This document shows, in pieces, positions 25,364-33,729 of a stretch of 64,000 nucleotides of DNA. Source of the DNA: Zoroaster sp. YZ-2022 (taxonomy: Eukaryota > Echinodermata > Asteroidea > Forcipulatida > Zoroasteridae); the NCBI GenBank assembly GCA_029582265.1, contig CM055819.1:35223288-35287287 (forward strand). The letters are read 5' to 3'. Positions within the stretch are counted from its first letter, which is position 1. Every line of letters begins with the position of its first letter. Both the position numbers and the translations under genes were made by a program. The notes below the pieces were generated by a model, which did no database searches, was not told the DNA's origin, and saw nothing but the letters and a program-made list of their open reading frames with translations.

Positions 25364-28331
25364 CATATATATATACATACATATACATACATATATATAT
25401 ATATAAAACAAACATCCAACAGTACTAAAAGCTCAAAATTAAGGTTAGAGTTAAAACAATAATTAAGAAGAAAATTTTGAAAGACAGCACTGTTAAAATT
25501 CAGCTAATAGAGAACTTTTAAATTTGGAAAGTGACTCATACTGTCTCTGTGTACTTCTCAACTTGTTCCATCCCAAGGTCCCTTGATATTGGAAAGTGCG
25601 TTTTCCTGCATTAGTCTTAGGAACAAATGACATGCATAATGAGCCGTTGGACAGTGACCGGGTGCCAATTGAATGACTTGGTATTTCAAAGCGAGAGTTA
25701 AGATAGTTCGGGTTTAATTTATTAACACATTTGTAAACTTCACATTCTGTTATAATGCCAGCGTAAAGGGAGAGCAGTCCATGACAGGGCCTCATGAAGT
25801 TCGGCAATAGAAGTCCTATAATCAGCACTGAGGATCAGTCTGGCAAGGCGATTGTGTAATTTGACAAGCTTCTCAGAATTACCGTTTGAACAACTGGACC
25901 ACGCAACGCTACAGTAATCGAACAAAGGCAAGACCATGGCGCTACTAAGCATTTTAAATGTGGAAGGAGGGAGGCAAGGTTTGGCAGAACGTCGAAGAAA
26001 TCCAATTTTATTTGAGATTTTCTTAGCGATGTAGTCAATTTGTTTGGACCAGGATAGACATTCGTCTAGCACTACCCCGAGGTACTTATAAACTTTGACG
26101 CGCTCAATGACGTCACCATTCATAGTGATTTGAATGTCCTCAAGATGAGATAATCGTCGGCAAGTACCAAGGAGCATGAACTTGGTTTTGCTAACGTTCA
26201 AAGTAAGTTTATGTTCATGTAACCACTTACTCACTTGCTCCAGGCCTGTAGTCATGTCCTTGATAAATGTTGATGATGTTCCGGTGAACATTATTATTGT
26301 ATCATCTGCATACATATTTATTTTACATTGAGGAACGGTTATACTTGTAGGAAGGGAGTTAATATAAATAGTAAAGAGCAAAGGCCCCAGGATAGAGCCT
26401 TGGGGAACTCCAACCCTAACACTGGCTACATCAGATAGAACACCGTCTATGTGTGTGGCTTGTATTCTACCACTTAAGTACGATTCAAACCAAGTAAGTT
26501 CTAGGCCTATGACTCGGCAGTTCTGCAATATTGATAATAAAATTTGATGGTCAACAGTGTCAAATGCTTTTTTTAGGTCCAGGAAAATTGCACCTGTCAC
26601 ACTACCTAAATCCATATTATGCAGAATAAAATCGGCAACATCTAGCACTGTTGTCTGGGTCGAATGGTGCGGTCTGAACCCCGATTGCTGATCTGCAAAG
26701 AAATTGTTCTTACCAAGAAAATTGCGCAGTTGGTTATTAACAGCCTTTTCCAAAACCTTAGAAACAAGAGGGAGAACTGAGATGGGTCTGTAGTTGGTGA
26801 TCTGATCCCGATCACCACCTTTAAAAATTGGCGTGACTCTGGCTATTTTCCATTTCTGTGGAACAATACCCGAAAACAAAGATCTGTTTATTAAATATGC
26901 AAGCGACGGACATATGGCCGGACAAGCAGCTTTTAGTAGCCTACAGGATATACCGTCTACCCCTGTTGCTACGGATGGATCCATTTCCTTAATTTGTTTT
27001 TGAACAAAGGTGACTGTAATTGGAGAAAATGAAAAATTTTCTGCGTTGTCACCTGTGCCAGTTGGTGGAGAGTTTTCTCCAAGCGGTGGAACGTCCTGAA
27101 ACGCTTCAGCAAGGTCTGCACCAATATTTACAAAGAAATTATTAAAGTTGTTGGCTAAAGAGAGCTTGTTTGAACAAGATGGTAGAGTAATATTGTTTTT
27201 CTTTGAGCTCGCTTCCTTAGCCAGAGACCACAATTTCCTGGGATTGCAACGACTGTTGCTTATTTTACCTTCATAATAATTTCTTTTTAGAAATTTCGCC
27301 AAGTTATTGGCCTGATTTCGTAATTGCCTAGCAACAAGCAAATCCTCGTGTTTGGATGTTCTCTGAGCTTTAGCCTTCATGACATCCCGTTTACGACCCA
27401 GCTCAAGCATTTCTTTTGTCACCCAAGGGGCCATATGTTTACTTCTTTGGCGAATTTCCCGATAAGGTGCATTCCTATCACAGGCTTCATTAAACATTTG
27501 TTCCCATATGTCCCACGCCTCATCAATATCATACGTGTCTTGAACATGTTCCCATGGCATATCAAACAGCTCACTCAAAAACAGGTTTTCATCAAAGTTT
27601 TTAAAATTCCTTAATTTAGAGACCTTGGGTGGAACTTTAATATGTACATTGGTTTTCCTGTTAACTAATACCATTGAATGATCACTTAGTCCAAGAGGAA
27701 TGACATTAGAGACAGTAATATTGTCTGGGTGTGAGGTTAAAACAAGATCAATGCATGTGCTGGATGTTGGTGCGACTCTGGTAGGACTATTAATTAGTTG
27801 CTTAATTTGAAATTCACAACAGAAGTCATCAATTTTTGAACGCTCTGCATCTTCAAACATGTTAAGATTAAAGTCACCAACCAGGATCAATTCCTGGTAC
27901 CCGAAATTACTTTCATTCATCATTTTTTTAAGATTAAACAAATGTTCACATCGTTTGTTTGGAAGGTAAATAACCCCTAAAACAATCGGGTTGCAGTTTT
28001 TTTGTTTAACTTCTATCCAGCATGACTCGATCTCACTGTGAATTTCTGACATAATGCGATAAGGAATTGAGTTAGATACGTAACATGCTACTCCACCATG
28101 CTTGTCTGAGCCCTTACGATCGTTGCGGATTAAGGTATAACCTTGGATGTTGATTTCAGCATCATCGATGCCACTATGAAGCCAAGTTTCACTGAGGGTG
28201 AGTAGATGGATAGGGTGCTCTGCCAAAAGTATACGCAAGTGTTCAATTTTTGGAAAGAGGCTTTGCACATTTAAATGTGCAATTTTTAGGCCTCTAGTGT
28301 TTCTGAACTCGTCCAGCTTGATATGTTTTCC
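24704..28331 (-). mobile_element. CR1-like non-LTR retrotransposon (LINE), 5'-truncated
   Basis: Inserted on the minus strand inside the preceding viral gene. Copy 2 has the empty site, which shows that 24 bp (43,045-43,068 in copy 2) are missing here: a target deletion instead of a duplication. The 3' end has a stem-forming segment (AGGGATAGCAG ... CTACCCT on the minus strand) and a short run of ATT triplets, as in CR1/L2-group elements. A long AC/AT-rich microsatellite (25,170-25,420) lies in the 3' UTR. The 5' end is cut just upstream of the endonuclease domain, so ORF1 is absent. Confidence 0.88.
25170..25420. repeat. AC/AT microsatellite in LINE 3' UTR
   Basis: Imperfect runs of TATATACATACACATA-type words, about 250 bp. 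The Tyr/Ile/Met-rich open frames on the minus strand arise from it and are not genes. Confidence 0.95.
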
Positions 28332-28424
28332 ACGGGCGCTGCTACGACGGTAGCGATACTGGCGATTCCAATCCCTCCTGCTCCCATACAGCCCAATTCT
28401 GCCATCGTTTCTACGATGGAACAA
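25740..28424 (-). CDS. LINE ORF2: endonuclease plus reverse transcriptase
   Basis: 894 codons. The first 31 (to 28,331) come from the interrupted viral gene read in another frame, so this start is an accident of the insertion. The LINE part has an APE-type endonuclease (LKIAHLNVQSL about 46-56, SETWL 78-82, GDFNLN 183-188, SDHSMV 247-252). The reverse transcriptase has FKGGDRDQITNYRPISVLP about 534-552, motif A LDLKKAFDTVDH about 615-626, VPQGSILGPLLF, and the YADD catalytic box at 705-708. Typical CR1-group C-terminal words follow (YLGVVLD, PLFDYCSVAW). The frame breaks at about 25,745, and the remaining C-terminus (VYKCVNKLNPNYL ... WNKLR) is in another frame to 25,493. It nicks DNA and copies its RNA at the break. 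Confidence 0.9.
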   Translation of the reverse strand: MFHRRNDGRIGLYGSRRDWNRQYRYRRSSARGKHIKLDEFRNTRGLKIAHLNVQSLFPKIEHLRILLAEHPIHLLTLSETWLHSGIDDAEINIQGYTLIRNDRKGSDKHGGVACYVSNSIPYRIMSEIHSEIESCWIEVKQKNCNPIVLGVIYLPNKRCEHLFNLKKMMNESNFGYQELILVGDFNLNMFEDAERSKIDDFCCEFQIKQLINSPTRVAPTSSTCIDLVLTSHPDNITVSNVIPLGLSDHSMVLVNRKTNVHIKVPPKVSKLRNFKNFDENLFLSELFDMPWEHVQDTYDIDEAWDIWEQMFNEACDRNAPYREIRQRSKHMAPWVTKEMLELGRKRDVMKAKAQRTSKHEDLLVARQLRNQANNLAKFLKRNYYEGKISNSRCNPRKLWSLAKEASSKKNNITLPSCSNKLSLANNFNNFFVNIGADLAEAFQDVPPLGENSPPTGTGDNAENFSFSPITVTFVQKQIKEMDPSVATGVDGISCRLLKAACPAICPSLAYLINRSLFSGIVPQKWKIARVTPIFKGGDRDQITNYRPISVLPLVSKVLEKAVNNQLRNFLGKNNFFADQQSGFRPHHSTQTTVLDVADFILHNMDLGSVTGAIFLDLKKAFDTVDHQILLSILQNCRVIGLELTWFESYLSGRIQATHIDGVLSDVASVRVGVPQGSILGPLLFTIYINSLPTSITVPQCKINMYADDTIIMFTGTSSTFIKDMTTGLEQVSKWLHEHKLTLNVSKTKFMLLGTCRRLSHLEDIQITMNGDVIERVKVYKYLGVVLDECLSWSKQIDYIAKKISNKIGFLRRSAKPCLPPSTFKMLSSAMVLPLFDYCSVAWSSCSNGNSEKLVKLHNRLARLILSADYRTSIAELHEALSWTALPLRWHYNRM

Positions 28425-28648
28425 GTTTTGATGATTTTATTATATTTTTTATATACCGCCTCGCGCTCGTTTCTTTCTTTTAGAATTTCTTTTTGAATCT
28501 CGTTGATTTTTTTGTAAACGAAACGCATTGACATTTAACTCTTATACATTGTTGGAAGTATCTGACATCATAGCCACTACATCTGGATAAACGTTTGGAT
28601 AAGATTCTGTAGAGACGCTCATTATTTTCTATTAATAATAAAAGATTT

Positions 28649-29038
28649 TTAAAAAAAATGTTGACTCTTGAAGCAAGCACCGCATTCTAAATGCTGGGGT
28701 TCATCGTTATAAAATAAATCAAAATCTGGGAAAAATCTAATTTGAAAACGTGTATTAGCTCTAATGGTTATTTCCCAGTTTTTTGTGTATGAATAAAAAT
28801 GTTCACCGTTAATTAATTTAGCATAAGTTGAACATTTTGAAGAATGATAAACATAAAACAGTGGGAAACTACTCTCCCACCGGACTTCAATCCCTAGTGA
28901 GTAATCTCCAATTAATTCAATATTATCAATAAATACGTCTTCATCAATATGTCCATGGTGTTTATAAATGGTTGGATTATGATTTTTAGAATGTGAAAAT
29001 AGATCGCTTTTACGACTAGGTCCGTAAATACTCGCCAT
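28649..29038 (-). CDS. MASxYGP-family small viral protein, copy 1
   Basis: 129 residues, starting MASIYGPSRKSD directly after a TTAAATAAAT box. The middle is beta-like (IEVRWESSFPLFYVYHSSKC, WEITIRANTRFQIRFFP). The C-terminus is cut short compared with copy 2 because about 70 bp downstream of FKSQ are missing here. It belongs to the same family as its left-hand neighbour in transcription order and to two genes in the third viral stretch. I do not recognise the family outside these elements; a virion surface role is possible from position only. Confidence 0.55.
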   Translation of the reverse strand: MASIYGPSRKSDLFSHSKNHNPTIYKHHGHIDEDVFIDNIELIGDYSLGIEVRWESSFPLFYVYHSSKCSTYAKLINGEHFYSYTKNWEITIRANTRFQIRFFPDFDLFYNDEPQHLECGACFKSQHFF

Positions 29039-29059
29039 ATTTATTTAATCATATTAAAA

Positions 29060-29417
29060 TGATTTAAAAAATATATTTATTGCGTTAAGGGTAAACTTTT
29101 TATTTTTATATCGAAACAGATTTTAGTGTTTATAGCGCCGAAAAAGCTCGCACGAACAAAAAATTTACATCATCTCGCGTTTTGTAGCACATTTCGTATT
29201 CTAATTGCTGCGTTTCATCGTTAAAAATAAATGTATTATCTCGAGATGGAGAAGGAATATGATATACGTTTGCTCGAAAGTTGCCAGTCGTCAAATGTGA
29301 AAAAAGACTACTACCTTTCAAAAATTTTACAAAAATCGAACAGTACGTCGGTGGATCGTTAAACATATACTGAACAGCAAAAGAAACGCAAGTCCGAGGA
29401 CAGCAAAAGAAACGCAA
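29060..29417 (-). pseudogene. Second MASxYGP-family gene, N-terminus lost, copy 1
   Basis: The frame begins at MRFFCCPRTC but family likeness starts only at YMFNDPPTYCSIFVK. It continues through FNDETQQLEYEMC to about 29,130, where a frameshift cuts off the tail that copy 2 keeps. The missing N-terminus is replaced by a 25-bp direct duplication (29,375-29,399 and 29,401-29,425) and the arm of a long palindrome. This is a rearranged remnant. Confidence 0.5.
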
Positions 29418-29434
29418 GTCCGAGGTCTTGTCAA

Positions 29435-29634
29435 GTTTTCAAACAGAAGACAAACCATTTTGATTCTAATCACTCATTTAATGAAAAATGCTTTCAATTT
29501 GTGAGCTGAAAGTGACTGTTGAAATTGCATTGCAAGATTTTCACATTCAACAGTCACTTTCAGCTCACAAATTGAAAGCATTTTTCATTAAATGAGTGAT
29601 TAGAATCAAAATGGTTTGTCTTCTGTTTGAAAAC
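29435..29634. repeat. Perfect 89-bp inverted repeat (palindrome), copy 1
   Basis: The left arm 29,435-29,523 and the right arm 29,546-29,634 are exact reverse complements over 89 bases, separated by 22 bp (which itself contains TTGCATTGCAA). The right arm includes the last codons of the minor virion-type gene at 29,560-30,196, so the left arm is an inverted copy of that gene end. The same structure, base for base, is in copy 2. Confidence 0.98.
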
Positions 29635-30196
29635 TATTAAATTTTCTCTTTCTTCATCTTGTTGAAATTCAGTATCATCATATTCATAATCGTCATCATC
29701 CCTACCACCTAAATCTTCCATCGGTATGACTTCATCTCCTCCTTCTGCAATTACTTTTTATTTTTTATCAGACTTTAATAATTTATAACTCACGTAGCCT
29801 ACAACACTCATACCTAAAACGATAAATACAATTTCTCGAGTTGTTTTTATCTTCACTAGGAACGTAAACATCTTCTAGTTTAGGTTCGTCGTATAAATCT
29901 TCCGGTAAATCAAATTGGCTCCCGGTGACGATATAATATTCGTTCATCGCTTTGTCCATGTCGTTAAAAGTTTTTATAGCATTCAATTCTTTTACGAGTC
30001 GTTCGTTTATTAAATTTAGATATTTCTCACGCTCTCTCGTAAATTTGTCTCTCGCTTTCGTAAATTCTTCCATCGCCAAATCGTGTCTTTTTTGTTCTTC
30101 ATGACCACCTTGAGAAAATAACCAATTCGATCCGCTAAAAGCCAACGCGTTTACTACGGCACCACCGACCATCATCGCTATCGATAGGCCTACCAT
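29560..30196 (-). pseudogene. Membrane-anchored minor virion-type protein, copy 1
   Basis: N-terminal hydrophobic segment MVGLSIAMMVGGAVVNALAF then SGSNWLFSQGG, followed by a charged helical region (EEFTKARDKFTREREKYLN, NERLVKELNAI). Then LYDEPKLED.YVPSE and, in another frame, a second hydrophobic segment and an acidic tail. I recall this architecture (NALAFSGSN ... RHDLA ... EPxLxDFYxPSE ... TM) from a conserved small protein of invertebrate Polintons, likely associated with the virion membrane or capsid. The frame is broken before the second hydrophobic segment in both copies; copy 1 also has a TTA-to-TAA change in the tail. Confidence 0.65.
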
Positions 30197-30259
30197 GTTT
30201 TATAATTTATAAACATTTTTTTTTTAAATTAAAAATAAAATAATCTTACATGTTAAAAT
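30197..30259. promoter_or_regulatory. Divergent promoter region between minor virion gene and major capsid gene, copy 1
   Basis: Only 63 bp of almost pure A/T lie between the two divergent start codons. On the minus strand TTATAAA words lead straight to the ATG; on the plus strand it is GTTAAAATATG. Similar boxes sit immediately before most other genes of the module. Confidence 0.5.
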
Positions 30260-31541
30260 ATGAGTCAAGCATTCGGACACAAACTAGATCCGTACAGAAA
30301 ATTAAGAGAACCGAGAGGTATAAAAGGATTGCATCAAAAAGTTGTCATTACAAACAATCCTAGCACCATCACCGAAAATCAACTGTTGACGGTTCGTTTT
30401 CCAAATTTGGGAAAAAACGACGTTATCGTTCCGGGTATACGGTGAGATTGGCCTTCAACATTGATCTCGAATCCGAAAATGACGATGCAAGAACGCTCGT
30501 ATATAATATAGGCAGAGCTATCGTAAAAATATCGTCATTAAAATGGAGGGAAATGAAGTGTTTTCTTTAGACGATGCTGACGTGTACAATTGTTTTAAAG
30601 ACGAGTGGTTGACGAAAGACCAACTCGCTAATCTAGCGTATCAAGGAATCGAACGTGCTAACGTAACTAAATTAAGAGTAGGCGCTACTGGCAGCGATGC
30701 TTCGGCTAACGTGGGAAAAGTCAAAGCCGTCGCGGATACTTTAAAAAATAGATATTACATTCCGCTCGATTTTGAACTATTGACGGATCATCAACCGTAT
30801 TATCAACTCGGTATCGGGGATTGGTTAACCTACGAACTCACGTTGAATAAATTTTCTAAAGTTATTAAAAGCACGGATGATAATGCAAAATATAATATAA
30901 GCGGAATTTCTTTAGAATACGAAGTCGTTAATATTCCGCATCTCACTCAAACGATTAAAAGTCAATATAGTGACAAGTCGTCTATATTGTTCGATAGAGT
31001 CTTGAGACAAAGCGTCAAACCGCTAAACAAACGAGATAAAACGTGGAATATAAATCTCAATACGCCTGCAAAAAGCATGAAAGGAATATTGTTTTTATTC
31101 AAAGAGCTAGAGCCCGATGTAAAAGATCCTTGCAAATTTTATAATCCAAAAATCGATAAAGTTTCGATTACTATAGAAGGAGTTCCCAATCAACTTTACG
31201 CGCATGGGATGCGCAGGTATCAACACTGGGAAGAAATTCAAAAATATTTCGGGGATTCGAGAGAAGAATACGGCATGAGAGTAACTAAAACTTTAAATCT
31301 GTCGAACGTAAAACAAGCCGATTATTTACTAGATAAATACGGTTTGTTTTTAGATATGAGAAGCAGCGACGACAACAAAATTCACGGAAGCGGTAGGCGA
31401 GTAGAAAACTTATCAGAAGGAATTACGATTCAAATGGATAGAGAATCGGAAGACGCGGGCGAATTATACTGTTACACATATATTATTATGGACGCTCAAC
31501 TCAATATCGAAAATGGACGATTTCATAGTGTGCTATATTAA
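30260..31541 (+). pseudogene. Major capsid protein (double jelly-roll type), frameshifted, copy 1
   Basis: Two main reading segments together cover about 425 codons: MSQAFGHKLDPYRKLREP ... to about 30,437, and EGNEVFSLDDADVYNCF ... to 31,541. I recall this pattern (an N-terminal strand region with LTVRFPNLG, then FSLDDADVY..YKD-type words, and a C-terminal LYCYTYIIMDAQLNI) from major capsid proteins of invertebrate Polintons, which form hexameric capsomers. Copy 1 has a 2-bp insertion near 30,436 that copy 2 lacks, plus the A-run frame break at 30,525-30,529 that both share. The packaging ATPase follows after 21 bp. Confidence 0.65.
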
Positions 31542-31562
31542 CATGTTGGCTATTATTAAAAT

Positions 31563-32105
31563 ATGCTTCCTAAATATCCACACGCTGCGTTGATTTGCGG
31601 ACAAACCGGGTGTGGAAAAACCGAATTTGTTTTAAATTTATTACAAAAAGAATATCGAAAATATTTTGAATATATCGTCATATTATGTCCAACCGTCGCG
31701 GTAAATCTCGCTTATCAAAATAGAAAATGGATTTGGAACGACGAGCGAGTGCTCGTTAACGATCTGAGCGATTTACCGTTAAACAAAGCGATAGAAATTT
31801 ATAGCGACGTATTCAAAGGAGACGAGACGTTGTTTATCATCGACGACTGTAGCGCGAGTAAAGAATTAAATCATAGAAAATACGACGAGAATAATAAATG
31901 TATAATCAGCGAGTTGGCTTTTAACGGTAGACACGTCAACCACAGCTGTTTGATTCTTTCGCAAAAATATAACAGCGTATTAAAATCTTTTAGAGAGCAA
32001 CTCAAGTGGGCGTGTTTATCGTTCGAAAATTGTCTTCGAGAAAATGACGTCATACCGACTAAAGAGTTGAGAATAGTAAATGCAAGAAAAATTAAAACGA
32101 GTTAA
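31563..32105 (+). CDS. Virion DNA-packaging ATPase (FtsK/HerA, A32-like), copy 1
   Basis: 180 residues. Walker A GQTGCGKT lies at 13-20 and Walker B LFIIDDC at about 90-96, with a sensor-like segment (LILSQKYNSVLKSFREQ). This small ATPase class pumps DNA into capsids of Polintons and related double-jelly-roll viruses and is normally next to the capsid gene, as here. Compared with copy 2 it lacks 7 residues (21 bp, in frame) after KWACL, in a conserved stretch, so it may be inactive although open. Confidence 0.85.
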   Translation: MLPKYPHAALICGQTGCGKTEFVLNLLQKEYRKYFEYIVILCPTVAVNLAYQNRKWIWNDERVLVNDLSDLPLNKAIEIYSDVFKGDETLFIIDDCSASKELNHRKYDENNKCIISELAFNGRHVNHSCLILSQKYNSVLKSFREQLKWACLSFENCLRENDVIPTKELRIVNARKIKTS

Positions 32106-32160
32106 ACATTGCAAGTTGATTTTAAAAACGGATCAACCTACTGATTACGCAATACTCGAT

Positions 32161-32254
32161 TAGGTGACTTGACTAGGTTACAGTAGGTCGTCGTAGGTGA
32201 CTTGACTAGGTTACAGTAGGTTACTTGACTAGGTTACAGTAGGTTACTTGTCAA
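32161..32254. repeat. Short direct repeats between viral genes, copy 1
   Basis: Repeats of TGACTTGACTAGGTTACAG / GTAGGTTACTTGACTAGG, with a basic unit of 22-33 bp. There are three units here against about two in copy 2, so the array length changed after duplication. Confidence 0.9.
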
Positions 32255-32281
32255 GATTTATATAATAAAACTTAGATAAAT

Positions 32282-32936
32282 ATGCTCATTGAATGTTTAG
32301 TTGGATTTTGCGTATTTACAAACTGTTTGACGCTAGGTGGGGTTGGGTTTTTTATTCATAAATATTCACGCGTCGATAGTGAAATTATAAAACCGCTATC
32401 AACAGCGAAACAAATATTTCGAGTATTAAATATAATAATGGAAGAAGTTGTAAAAAAATTTAAACGAAGAGTCAACAACAACAACTCTTATTGAAAATAA
32501 CGTTTCACCGTCTAGTCAACGCATCGATCGTTTGTTAGCCGTCGTTGCTGGAGGAAACTCGAAAAAATATTTCGGTAAAGAGTATAGTATTAGTGAAATT
32601 GAAGCTTTAAATTAAGTCGAACAAGAACAAGAATTATACGTGCGATACGAAGCGAGATTAGGACGTGAAATGGTATCTTCGTTTGGCTCGTCGATTATAA
32701 CTCTATACGCCAAAGCGTTAGGATCGAGTTTAAACATGACCGATGTGATGGGATACAAATTTATGATCGACGATGAAGATGAATTAATTACGGATCTAGA
32801 AAAAGACCCACTCATTTCGAGCGCTGTCTTCCGCATTATGCGAAATATACAAGTACGGAATATACTTGGCACCGATTACAGCGGCGCTAATTTCAGCGAA
32901 ACATTTAAAAAGAAAAAATTCTTGCGTAGATTATAA
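32282..32936 (+). pseudogene. Membrane/coiled gene of the viral module, broken, copy 1
   Basis: Starts with a hydrophobic span (MLIECLVGFCVFTNCLTLGG). The frame is lost after about 60 codons through an indel near 32,430. The C-terminal part (YVRYEARLGREMVSSFG, LITDLEKDPLISSA) follows after an in-frame TAA that both copies share. Similar to a recurrent small Polinton protein with an N-terminal membrane segment and a LYxxYExRLG motif (from memory). The right-hand part is better described under copy 2. Confidence 0.55.
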
Positions 32937-32944
32937 AGACAATA

Positions 32945-33324
32945 GAATCAGAGAAAACGGAAAAGACAATGGAGTTAGAGAAGCAAGCGGAGATAAATCA
33001 AGTAACGAAAACACCGACTAAAAAAATTAAAAATCCAAACAGAGTCGCAGCCGGTAAAAGACTCGCGGAACTTAATAAAAAGAAAAAACTAAATTTAAAA
33101 AAGAAAGCGGCTGGCGAGGCAAACGTTACTAATGAAGCTAGCGTAACAAAGAAAACGACAACGATGAATCAAAAAACATGCTGTACATCGGGATAGGAGT
33201 AATAGGTTTACTAGGTTTAATCATTTACCTAAACTCTAATCGAGAAAAACAACCTATAGAAACTATTGAGCAGCCATCGCCCGTTGTAAAAACTATTGAG
33301 CTGCCATCGCCAGTAAAAAAATAA
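32945..33324 (+). pseudogene. Basic, single-membrane-span gene of the viral module, copy 1
   Basis: Lys-rich N-terminal half with NPNRVAAGKRLAELNKK. After an A run the pattern continues in another frame with a membrane segment (IGVIGLLGLIIYL) and two copies of TIExPSPV. The first ATG of copy 2 is ATA here; the next ATG is 32,969. RVAAGK plus a later membrane span recalls a conserved DNA-binding-like minor protein of Polintons (from memory). The end is shortened by a TAA at 33,322. Confidence 0.5.
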
Positions 33325-33384
33325 AGTTAATTTTTACGAAATGGAATTAAAAAAAATAAAAAAATATTGTCTATACTATAAAAT

Positions 33385-33603
33385 ATGTCTTCAACATCAA
33401 TGATAGATACGAAATGAATCGTCAATTCAGCTTATCACGGCGCAGTCGTAGGAATTATAACCGTTCTTTATAGCATGCTTGGTAAAAAAGTGTTTAAAAT
33501 AAATCCAGCCGATTTGGGAAAGCTAGATGTAAACGACGCGCTTAATAGCTTAGTTTATCAGCTTTATTGCCAAGTAAGTTTCACATTTCAATTTGTTTTT
33601 TAA
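33385..33603 (+). pseudogene. Hydrophobic small gene of the viral module, truncated, copy 1
   Basis: Begins MSSTSMIDTK, then a TGA where copy 2 has GGA, then IVNSAYHGAVVGIITVLYSM and NPADLGKLDVND. The hydrophobic segment plus PxxLGKLDxxD recalls a short membrane protein of invertebrate Polintons. After NDALNSLVYQLYCQ the likeness ends (a GTAAGT lies there), so viral DNA probably stops at about 33,570. Confidence 0.5.
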
Positions 33604-33628
33604 ATGTTTTATTAATTATCATCTCCAA

Positions 33629-33726
33629 TAGTAATAGTAATAGTAATAGTAATACTAATAGTAATACTAATACTAATAGTAATACTAATACTAATAGTAA
33701 TACTAATAGTAATACTAATAGTAATA
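33629..33726. repeat. Microsatellite of AGTAAT/ACTAAT hexamers, copy 1
   Basis: About 98 bp of alternating AGTAAT and ACTAAT. It separates the end of the viral module from the Tx1 LINE. Copy 2 carries about 170 bp of extra sequence before its counterpart. Confidence 0.95.
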
Positions 33727-33729
33727 AAG

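Larger units (their letters stand above)
24378..28622 (-). pseudogene. Membrane/helical gene of the viral module, split by a LINE, copy 1
   Basis: Reading leftward from an ATG at 28,622, the N-terminal part includes YNKIIKTCSIVETMAELG and then a Gly/Ala-rich hydrophobic span before the LINE at 28,331. The rest resumes at 24,703 and ends at a stop at 24,378 with VLAESKLNTIDNHVSKAI and EEFHLINEERNKYSQMKE. I recall this combination (Gly-rich hydrophobic segment followed by SKLNTI..HVSKA) from a protein repeatedly found in invertebrate Polintons, function unknown. Besides the LINE, copy 1 has a CAA-to-TAA nonsense change near codon 27 and an extra T. The join between the hydrophobic and SKLNTI parts is frameshifted in both copies. 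Confidence 0.7.

Noticed and set aside
25064..25419. 80-115 codon Tyr/Ile/Met-rich open frames
   Set aside because: They are translations of an AC/AT microsatellite in the LINE 3' UTR.
27324..27614. 96-codon plus-strand frame
   Set aside because: It is antisense to the LINE endonuclease and reverse transcriptase gene.
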